From positions 93,787,945-93,851,944 of the forward strand of contig CM056376.1 in NCBI GenBank assembly GCA_029718625.1: a stretch of DNA of 64,000 nt. The letters are read 5' to 3'. The stretch is from Synaphobranchus kaupii (lineage: Eukaryota > Chordata > Actinopteri > Anguilliformes > Synaphobranchidae). Shown here piece by piece: positions 25,201 to 36,854 of the stretch. Under the pieces are notes generated by a model. That model did not search any database and was not told where the DNA came from. It saw only the letters and a program-made list of their open reading frames with translations. The stretch's first letter is position 1. Every line of letters begins with the position of its first letter. The position numbers were made by a program, and so were the translations under genes.

Positions 25201-28200
25201 CTATGCCTTGACACAATCCTGTTTCTGAGGTCTGCAGATAATTCCTTTGACCCCATGGCTTGGAGTTTGCTCTGACATGCACTGTCAACTGTGGGACCTT
25301 ATATAGGCAGGTGTTGGCAATCCCCAATCATGTCCAATCAATTGAATTTATCACAGGTGGACTCCAATTAAGTTGTAGAAACATCTCAAGCAGTATCAGT
25401 GGAAACAAAATGCACCTCAGCTCACTTTTGGGTGTCATATCAAAGGGTGTGCACACTTGTGTACATATGATATTTTACATTTAGATTTTTTATAAATTAG
25501 CACAAATGTCTAAAAACCTGTTTTCACTTTGTCATTATGGGCTATTTTGTGTAGAATTTTGAGACAAAAAATGAACTCAATCTATTGTAGAATATGTCTG
25601 TAACGTAATAAAACGTGGAGAAGGTGAAAGGGGTGTGCAGACTTTCCGGCTTGACTGTAAATCTCTTTGTTTCTTGTGTGATATTGTTTGGCTGTAGCCT
25701 GCAGACTTCCGAGAAGATAAAACAGAGACCTTTATGAAGACATTGTCCCATGCCGTCTTTGTGCAAATGGTCTGTTGCCGAGAGACCAGGCTCCTCTTTT
25801 TTTCCCTCTGAGTTTGACATCTGCACCTGAAACAAAGCGCAAACTGTTAAAATATTCAAATAATCGTTTCCAAGAGTTACGTCATTTCTTTTCTTTTTTT
25901 TCCCCTTCAAGTTTGCCGCCTGAGGGACTTGCGCTTCTGATTTTTTGCTCACTATGTTTTATGAGTTTCTTGAGAAGCCCTTCCTTAAATTGAGAGTCTC
26001 CTCGCCTGACCCCCCGAGTGAGGGCGTTTTCATCAGTTGTGGGCCTCACCGGAGCCAGTAGATGCAGCCTATGACTGAATATCAGAGGGTCTCCTACTGT
26101 GGCTCAAAGAGCCTCTTCCCCTGGTGCCCATCCAGGAACTTAAAGCCTTAAAACTCCATCCAGCCAGCCAGCCCGCTGAATAGCCCTGGTGGCGAAGAGT
26201 GGGTCGTAAAAAAGGGGGTCGGCCTGTGGCGGGTTTCAAACATGGCAAAACGGACATATGATTACCTCACTGAGCTAAAAATCAAGGTTCTAATGTCGGG
26301 GAGCTACCAGAAACTGTGTTCATGTTTACCCACAAATCCTACCCACCCATGTGCTCACTCGTGCTTCTGGACTCTTCTGGACTGCACTTGTCCTGTGGTC
26401 ACAGTTCGATGTTACTGCTTCTCTCTGGTTTCCTTTCCTTACAGGTCTGTTTAAAGTGCAGGTATCTGCTCGAAGGACATGCATCCAGTGGAAACATGAG
26501 TATGAATTTGAAGCATAGGTACCCTATGTATCTGTTGAAGCCCAAGCATCTGCCTGCAGCACTGTTAAGGCCATTTCATAGTCGCCAAAAAAAAGTATGA
26601 GGACAGCAGATGTATGCAGGGACTGCGCGGACCTAAATGACATCATAGCGGACACTGAGCGGACAGCCGGCACGGTCGTTTTTTGTGTCCGCACGGACCT
26701 GTCGTTTTGCCTAGAAGCGTACCTAATGTTCTTCCATGAATGACTCCATTGTTGTTTGCAATTTGCGCACAAAAATGATGGGAAATGTTGTCTACAAAGG
26801 GGGGGTCGGTACGCTTTGAGTATACTTTGAGTACGCCCGATTACGAAAGGCAAAAGTCTAGTATGTGTACCTGTGCTCCCTGATTGCGACAATCTGTGAG
26901 CACCTTTAGCCATCTGAAACTTAAGTAACCACATACAGCAGAGGTATCTATTTGAAACACAGGTTACCTGTCCGAAGCACAGGTGTGGCTCATGGTCTGA
27001 ATCCAGGTGCATCTTCAGGGTGGCAGACGTGGAGTTGCAGACGTTTCCATAAACACCGCACGCAGTGTTCCCTCGGACCAGCTAACCTGTCAGCAGAGTC
27101 AACGCATTTCTTTTTTAATTTTCTCATAAATCAATACGTAATAAAGGATTGCGTTCTGGTGGTAACAAGAGAGAAGCCATTAGCAGTCAGATGGCCTCGC
27201 CTCCAGAATAAATTACCCTAAAGCGGTCCAGGGGCCAGAAGCTGTCGGGCTTTGAAAAACTCCTATGAAGATTAAGTTACGTCAATAGGTTGAGGAACAA
27301 TGGGAAGCATACAGGGAATTGTTTTCAGGTCAAGGACCTGAGGGCCCCATTGACTGTGGGCCCTAACGAATTGGCACTTCTGCCATCTATTTACCTGGAG
27401 GCACAGTCACATTGTGCTTTAATCAGCTATCATCATATGCTGCACAAATACTGATGGAGCAAGTTGAATGTATGCACACCAGGGGTTGGATGTGGGCTAA
27501 AATGTTGGCAGCACAGGTATTTTGTGGTTAAAAGAGCATATTGTGTTTAAAAAATAGCTTTTTTACAGAATATTTGAATGGGCAACGTAGGTAAGTGCAT
27601 GAATAGCAGTGGCACAGGCTTAACCTAAGTGACCTTACAGGAGCTGATGTTGGCCCATCTGCAGTGGGCAAATACTAAGGGAGGAACTCCATGGGTCAGT
27701 GTGCAATCACAGCAGGTCGGAAACGCCTACAAAACCTTACTGTCAGACTGTAGAAAATCAGTACACTGCAGTACACTGATGCATTTGGGTCACAAGTCAA
27801 ACCCCACATACAGCACATACAGTACTGTGCAAAAGTCTTAGGCACATGTAAAAACTAATTCTGTAAAGCGAAGATGTTTTCAAAAATAATGAAATGAAAA
27901 GTTTCTAAATATCTTACAATTGACTAATAAAGAGTTCAAATCAATATTTGGTGTGACCACCCTTTGCCTTTAAAACTACATAATTAGATACACTGTAGTT
28001 TTATAAGAAAATCAGCTGGTAGGTTGTTCCAAACATCTTGGAGAACTTGCCACAGTTCTTCTGCAGACTTTGGCTGTCTCGCTTGCTTCTGTCTGTCCAG
28101 GTAATCCCAGACAGCCTCAATAATGTTGAGATCAGGGCTCTGTGGAGGCCATACCATCTGTTGCAGAACTCCTTGTTTTTCTTTTCGCTGAAGATAGTTC

Positions 28201-31200
28201 AATGAAATATTTGGAAATCTAAAATTATGACTAGCTCTCATTTAGCATCTGTGTACAGTGAGCTGCATAATTGTTTGTTTGAAAACTGTTTCAGCAAAGT
28301 AGCCATTCCTATCATAAATAATTCTGCTCATGCAAGAGGAAATAATCTCTGACGTTTGATGGTATTAGCAGCTCTGCTCGCATATAATCCTTAAATTTAT
28401 GCAATCGGTTTGGTGTCGGCCTGATGTGCTTGCTGTGCAGAAAACAAAAGTTGAGGTTGACAGGCAGAGAACTCCCAGTGGATCTGTTATATCCCAGAGA
28501 AGCTGAACTTTCACCAATAAAGCAGGTAAAAATAGATTACAAAAAATAAATACATTTTGAGAACATAAGCCATCCATTGGCTTGGCTCACAGGGTGCTCG
28601 TGGCTCATTGAACCGTGCTGACTCTGAACCGCTGCCATTGGCTGCCTGCATAGGCAGGGACCTGGGAAATGGGCTGAAAGACCTGGGCCGTGTCCGAATC
28701 AGCGCAGTTGCTATTGAGTATGCCAGTTGAGTATACTGTTAAGTACACAGCAATTCAGAAAATTGAGTGTTCTTATCCCCAGATGATATACTTATTTCCG
28801 GGTTTTCGCTGATAGTATGGAGGATATTTTTTGCATACTGCATGTCACAGGACACAGCCCTGGGCCCACAAGGAAGCAGGGTGCACTGGGAAGAATCACA
28901 TATTTATGAGGGAGGGTATCTGTCTGGCCATTTCAGTCATCATCAGTACCCCCTGAAATGTCAGCCTTACTGGGCATTTTAGGTAAGCCACGGTCCTCCA
29001 CATTAGTCCCCCAAACACCGGCCTTACAGGGAAAGGCACTTACAAGAGGAATGTTCTTTTCACCAGCCTCTCCTGCTTGAGTGAACATAGCAGACACAAG
29101 CCCAACGCTCTGGAGACAGTCTCTCTCTCTCTGTGTTGTTATACTGTTGACAGTCTGGGAAAGCACAAACTCTCTGTGTTGAAACAGCCAATGGGGACAC
29201 AGTGAGCCATCTCCTCTTGGTCAGCAGCTTGTGTCTGTGCGTGTCCAAGGTGAATTTGTGATTTAGCAAGCGGCAGCTCGTAATCTGTGGCGGCGTGTTT
29301 AGTCTGAGGCCCTCTTCATCAGCAGAGCGGGAGCTTTTCAGGGTCAGGGGTCAATTATAGCAGCTGTGAGCAGTGACAAAGGGATACAGAGCTTACCTTT
29401 AAACCCATAACGGTCCTCAACCTGCCTTTTTGTTTGACTAACAACTGAATTTCCCCATTAGCAGCTGATTCCTTTTGAAATACTTCATTGTCTTTAATGA
29501 GGCAGCATTGCCTTTTCTGCAATTAATTCAACTTCTGTCATAACAAAGAGGACGGAGATGGGTTATATCAAATAATGTTCCATTTATTTCAGGTTGTTAT
29601 TGTAAAATTGTTTCATGCAGAGCTTGCAAAGGCAGCGCTGCCATGTCATACACAGTCAGAGAAACAGGAAGCTGGTGTTTATTTAAATGAGCACGCTTGT
29701 GCATCGTGCAATGCGATCAAAATGCAATGCGATCAAAATTAAGTTCAGGATGATCAGTAAATAAAGATAACTGTCCCCCCGCCCAGCCTGACCCCACCTC
29801 GCTGAAGCTCTCCAGCTGTCGCAGGCGGCAGGCGGGGAACTGCAGGTCCACCTTCCTCGTCCGCCTTCCCCCTCGTCCAGTTTCCATAGAAACACACCTT
29901 CAATTGGCTACGCACCCCCCTCCGTTAATGTGTGACCCAGACTGTCCAATGCAGTTGTTTAGTGATCGGAATCGTGGTCAGTGAGGTGCAATGTGCCCCA
30001 TTCGCCCAGCGCAGTGTTGCCGGAGGTGTGTCTCCATGGCAACCGGCAGCACGGTGCGCATTGCCTGAGAGCGGAGCTGTCCTCGGCCTTGCCTAGGGTG
30101 AGCCACTTCACACACCTCCCCGGCGTGTTTTGTCACTAGCACCCGGGTTGGCAGCGCCCTGGCTAGCATAACCGGTGGTCTTTCATGCGGGTTCAGCTGT
30201 TGGTGGGTGGAGCTCTGCGTTTAAAAGGCTTTGCCAGCCAAGGTTCCGACCTCACGTTGTTGAACACACCCTAACTCAACCCCTCTTTTTTGAGTTTGAA
30301 GCCTTTGGACTGTTTCTCTGGATTTTCTGTTCCTTACTAGGGTGGTAGTGTTGCATAATGGTTAGGAAACAGGGCTTTCAAGGTTTGGAACCTGGTTGGC
30401 TCATTATACCCCGTTCCCACTGTGGAGCAGGACCCAGGCTGGGTCACTATACAGCTGAAACCAGGCTGGCAGGCTACCAATTGTAGGCATGTGCTGTGTT
30501 TTTATTTTATCACAGAACATAACTTAATGATGAGAACAGGCCATTCAGCCAAACAATGCTTGCCATTTTCCTACCACTAAAGGGTACCTAGTGCTCACCT
30601 ACAAACTAGATAGTATCTAGCACCATATCAATCCTGGTCTTGAAAACACCCAGAGTTTCTGCCTCTACTACATGACCTGGCAAGCTATCCCACACAGTGA
30701 CTACTCTCTGTGTGAAAAAACTACTTAATGTCTGTGCAGAATTGACCTTTTGTTCATTTCCCTCTATGCCCCCTAACAGAACTCAACCTGAAGAATCTCT
30801 TGTAGTTCACTTTGTTATCCCCTTCACGGAGATGGCAAATTTGGTCAATTCTCACATATTTAGGGGATGCTCTGTTTAAGGCTTTATAACTCCAGGTGTG
30901 AGCATCACAGAAACTTGGAATATGGTTTAAATGAAACAAGACAGTTGTACCAATTACAATACAAACTTTGTATTTGTTTATTAAGACACTTTTAAAAAAT
31001 GCAAAAAATATATATTTTTCTTTAGTTTGCAATGAAATACAGAGAGCTTCATATGTGAAACAGGTAAATCTATACATTTCCAGGATCCTTAACATTAACA
31101 TTGTCCACAAGTGTGCAAAATCTGAGGATGATATGCAGAACTACTAAAGATCTGTGATGCAAAATATAGGCAGTGTACCTTGTTGTCCATTAGTGTCTCC

Positions 31201-34200
31201 GAATCTATCCAATTGGCTAAATTGTGCACTGCTCAAAATCATAAAATAATGATATATTTAACTACAAATCAACTGTGTTTCATTCACATCACAACACAAA
31301 AAACACAACACTTTTTCCTGTACTGAACTTTTGCCCTGGGATCACATTTTTCTGTAGACAGGTTTAATTAATTTGAAGTTGAATTTATTAATTTATTAAT
31401 ACATTTCTGTAAAATGTTTCTATTCTAATGACCCCAAGGAAGATTTTACATTCATCTAACACATATCAGTGCACAGTAAATTGGAATGAGTATTTTCCAT
31501 AGCCCAGGAAGATGCAAAGCCTAAAGCCTAAAGCCTATATTATGTACGATAACATTACAATAAAATAATATTCCACCAACAAGAAAATTCTGCCAAATGT
31601 TCTAGTTTCAAAGAAAGTCGGTGCATCAAACATAAAACATCAATGAATGCTTACACTACACTACAGTGTGAAATAGACTCAAAATGCGAAAATAACCATA
31701 TCTAACATAGCCTACTGGACAAGATAGTGATCGAGTGGGAAAACTAACGTACATATGTAGCCAGCGAGAAGAACCGCATATTACAAGCAGTAGTTTTTTT
31801 CATATCGAGGACTAAAAACTCCCGTCAGCGAACGCGTTTTCTGTATTGTTTGCATCATAGTACATTGACGAGATTAAAAATGATGTTACGCTGGGCTGTA
31901 ATTTATCGTTCAAAGCATCCCAGAAAAAATAGCAAACACCTTTTGAAAAGGATATACTGTCCTCTATCAGATAAAATTGTTGTGAATAAAACTGGAATGA
32001 CGTAAAATACTTCAGAGCTGAAGGTAGGGCATATGGGGTAGTGCATGCAGACGTTCCACATTGTGTAATAATGTGCTAAACTGGTGTGTATTTCTCAAAC
32101 AAATTGTCCAAGACAATAAATGACCACTGAATTTTGAAAGGGACATCTCTATGTTTAAAACCAATGGTAGGATTGTATTTATTTTATAAATACATATTTA
32201 TTTCATATTTAGCAGCAGATATTGATAGTATAATGCCATGATATAATAACACAATAATTTCACATGTTCATTTTGCATTTGAATGAGCAGGGCTCACTGC
32301 TTTCTTTTGGCATACGATCAGGCTATTGTTGGGTTTATCCTGTTGCTATGATGAAATACTAATTTTATATGATGAATAAATATATTTATGAACTATGTCA
32401 CGCATGGGTAGGTATAGTTGCAGGCGAGACTGGGTGGGGGATTGCTTGTTAAATGGACTTGCTACAGGAAAATAGTGGCACTTAGAAACTCCATATTCTG
32501 CAGAGTTGTCACGAATTGTGTACCAATAAATATAAAACATGGAGTCTCTGGTTTCCACTCATAATTTGGCTGCAGGAGCAACGAATGTCTCAGTTCAGCA
32601 AAATCTTGGCGCCAGTGGCATGGTCACTAGGCATGTGCGCAAAGGGGTTAATCCTTTTTATGAATTTAAAAGTAGCATGCTCTTTTCCCCATTGTTTTTA
32701 CTGCATTTAGTATCTGTTATTCACTGCTAATGGTGGCACTAGCAATCAGACAGAATGAGTTTGGATGCATGTGTTGCGTGGGTATGCATGGTGTGTGTTT
32801 GTGTGTGTGTGTTTGTGTGTGTGTGACCAACTCGCCTGGAGCTAGTGAGTGAGTGAGTTAATCGCCCAAACCCAGAAGGTTACAGGATCAATTCCCATTT
32901 AACCCTGAGGAAGGTGTCATACTTAAGTAAACATCAAGCTGAATGAGTGGATTACAGCTGTAAAAAAATGTAATGTGAGCTATGTGAATCAGCAGGGATC
33001 AGGGTGTCTGTCAAGCAAATAAATAATTCTTATTTTAGTAAATGCGCTTATGATAGCACACACTGGGAAGGTCACAGCTGCCGAGGCAGTTCTTTTCCAG
33101 GAAGGAAAATATTACATTTTTAACATGATCAATGAAATGAGAAGTTTTCTTCTAAGCATGAGCATCCCTGGAGCTCAGACACTGAGATTCTCTGGCCAGT
33201 ACTGCTGTATGTTTTGTTGCGGTTTTTAACTGACATGGCCCTTGGTGAGGCACGCAAAGTTCGCTTTTGAGGGCTGGTCAGCGACTGCGGGTGATGTTTG
33301 GTGATACCCTGCCACTCCCACTTCCTTCTGTGACCTCAGTGCCCAGCTCGCTTGCTAGCTCCTGAGTGTTCGGACGTGATGAGGCTCTTGCTGGGATAAA
33401 CGTAGCCAGCCGCTGGGAGAACTCCCTGTATAGTCTGGGTTATGCTTGGCCCTGTTCCACCTGACTCCTCCTGCTCCCTCCTGCCAGACAAACTCATCCC
33501 ATCCAAGGTGGAGCTTTCATTATCAAGATTTCATAAGAGATTGGAGGGCTTTGGTAGGTTTGCCTGTCTGCCTTCAGCATTGGCCTGATGATATGTCATC
33601 TATTACAGGCCAGAACTTTGACTATATTTGCAGGTATATATCCATTGAAATTTATATTACTACTGCATCAGGTATAATTAAAGAAAAAATCATGAAAAGA
33701 AAGTAAATACCCCACATGGTGGCGAGAGCCGTTATTGCATTCTATAATTATCGATGCAGGATATCGCCCAACCATACATCCAATTACAATGTGCTACACT
33801 GCTCTGCCAGTGAATAAGATACGCCATATTCATCCTACAGTATGTTTTTATGGGTATTGTCACCGGCGCAAACGCATAAGCATGGGCTGGCTCCTTGAAT
33901 CCCTCTTGTCCAACCTGTCTGTCTGTCTGTGGCTCTTTTCAGTTAGAGCAGTACAGGGCAAGTAGTGTGTGCGCATGAACACTCTGCCATTTTCAGATCT
34001 GAGCAGCGCTGCAATAATTCCATCACACGACTTCAAAAGTGGCTGGAAAAAAAGGAAGAAAAAAAAAAAACCATCTGCCAAACATTAAAGGAAACTGCCA
34101 AGCTGATCCTGCCACCCCATCTGAGGAACATGAAAAAGGAGGCGGGGACCTTGGTATACCCCCGCCCCCCCCAAGCCCGATTTGAGATGGTGCTTCTCCA

Positions 34201-36815
34201 TCGCTACTGAATAACACAAAAACCAAAACCACTTTTGCAGCCAGGAAAAAGGAGAACTGAACCAGAAGTTAAAAATAAAAAAAAGGTGGATGTGGCATCC
34301 TTTGAGAAAACACGACAGACTGTTGGCTCTCTGAGGGCTGGGGGGGGGGGGGGGGATTCTTAATGTGCTGCGCATGGATAATGTAACAGTTTGGCTAAAG
34401 TCCAGCTCCTCCGAATTGTTCAATTATGTACAAGCCACCTAACTCTCAAATTCAGAGTTGGTACTAAACGGCAATGAAATACTATTGGAACCATGGGGGG
34501 GTTGGGGGTGGGGGCTGAGGAGGGCGCTTGCCGTATTGAAAGACCGCAAGCACCATCGAAGCACTGAGCTCAGTGCCCATTCTCCCCATTCAGTAGGGCA
34601 GCTCCCTTGCTAATTTGCGCGGGTCGTATGCAGAGTGTGTCAGGTAAACTGCTGGAGTGTATCAGGAAGGCAATTTATCAGCGATCACAGAAGGATATAA
34701 ATATGCATGTTGGGGCTGCAGCAGAGATTGTCAGTGAGCACGGGGTGCGCTCCCGACTCCCAGCCCCACCGGAGCCCGCCCCCGCCTCCCCGCGCTCCGA
34801 TTGGCAGCACGGAGCTCCGCCCGCCCCGGGGTGAGCCGCCAATGAAAGGCGCGGAGCTCCAGTCACGTTCCAAAGGCCGCCGCTGTTTCCTTGGTGAAAA
34901 GGGTCATAGAGACGTCAGTGTTGTAGCAAGCAACAATCCCTATCGACGTTTTTTTGTTTCTTTTTTGCTATTATTTTATTGCACCCTTCCAGTAGTGATT
35001 GGCATGCCTCCTAAGAAATTTGGTACCTGGCCAGCCCCCCTTACCCCTCCCAGCCTGCTGTGACTGTGTCAGGGTAAAAATGGAGTCACTGATTTACCTG
35101 TCAAGATTGTTGTTTCGTGACATAAAAGAAATGCATTAAATACATTACAAGCATGCCCTCCCTTTGCTGAGATAGTTTAGTGTTTTTTATGAGACGTAAA
35201 TTTAGGGACAGATAGATGAAGGGGTGCGTGCGTTTATGTAATTCCCTTATTTCACGGCTATTTAGGCTGTGAGCTGCAGCAAATGGGATTGGAGGGAGCT
35301 GAGATGATCCCATTTCAGGGCCCCTTAGATGTGCTGCAGATGTGGAGAGGGATGGGAAGAGCAGTCACGGAGAGGAACTGAGAATCCACACACACACACA
35401 CACACACACATGCACGCACGCACACACACGCACACGTGCACACACACATACACAGGCAAACACGCTTACACACACGCACGTACACACACACACATACACA
35501 GGCGAACAGGTTTCACACGCACACACACACACACATAGACAGGCGAACACGCTTACACGCACGCACAGGACTCCAGAGAATCATCCAGACCCTGAGCTCA
35601 GAATGAATGCAGAATAATCCCGGGGCGGCAGCGCATGGCCACGCTCGCTCACGGTGGATGTGTGTTCCAGCGAGTGTGCTGTCCACTGCCTGAGAGAACC
35701 TAATGTTTCTACCAGCTCTGTAAACGATGTTAACAAGATGCACATCTACTTGACAATGCACCGTCATGCCACAAGCCTTCCAAATGAGCTACTGTAATGC
35801 AAGAGGGCACAGTTCACAATGTTGGAGGGAGTGCTCATTTCTGGATAGCATTTAGGCCAGCAAATGTATTAATGCGTGTACATGATATGAATATATTTCT
35901 TGGCAAATATGTCTGAAAATACAACGTATTGTATAACGTATCCTTATATTAATGTGTACATAATGCATATGTATATTATTATGCATATATTATTATTATT
36001 ATGCACCATTACATTCGCCACCATCATCATCCTCATAGTCATGGTAACAGTATCCTAGTACAAAATAACCTTGTGCAGTGTAATAGCAGTTGTTTTTATT
36101 TCCTGGCTGAGGTTAACAGCAGCTTAAGGGGTCATTTTGCCTAAGATAATCTATGTTTAAGCTGCCCTGAGCGCAGGGAATGCAACAGCATGGTCTCCAG
36201 AGGACGGCTGGGTCATCGTCTCATGACTCTAGCAGTTACAGCTCAGTCAGGGCGATCCCACGGGACCCCCAGACACTGTTTCTCACTGATAAGACCCGAG
36301 GAAGTGAAAACTCTTAAGGTGCTTTGCACCGCAATGCCAAATATTAAAGCAGCCCATATCTGCAAGCTGCAGCCGACCCTGCCGTATTGGTGAGTTATTG
36401 CTGTTATTGGGGTGGTCATTAGAGAACTGCAGGGGCTAGATAGGACGGTTGGTTTACTAGCTCTCTCGTGTGTATCAATCTTAATCATTTATTTGAGCGT
36501 GCTGTTTGTAGTAAAACCATTCCTGGACCACACATGGGGAAATAGCACATCTGGTCTGGTTCACCTGGTCCACTTCCAAGGAATTAAAATAGTTTCCATG
36601 GGCATTATAGTGATTGGTAAGCATACTGGTGCATCATAATTATGACACAACTTGATTTTAATTATACTCCACATGCCCTCCAAAAATTATATTATACGTA
36701 TATCATTTCTAGGGGGCATGTGGCACATAATTAAAATCATGTTGAAACGGCGATGCATCCAAACGCTTACCAAACATTATAAAGCCCATAGAAACCATTA
36801 GAAATATATATACTG

Positions 36816-36854
<39 letters not shown>

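Larger units (their letters stand above)
28871..36587 (+). other. lhfpl3 intron 1, mid portion
   Basis: About 7.7 kb without a supported lhfpl3 exon. It holds SINE fragments (30345, 32840), a GT repeat near 32790-32825, an X-box-bearing GC-rich block (29980-30230), a GC/CCAAT island (34690-34905) and a long CA tract (35391-35560), each listed separately. The remainder is AT-rich with nothing recognisable. Confidence 0.5.

Noticed and set aside
35329..35617. His/Thr-rich and Cys/Val-rich open frames
   Set aside because: They come from the CA microsatellite; the same applies to frames near 16840, 40424-40686, 45000-45160 and 60432-60750.
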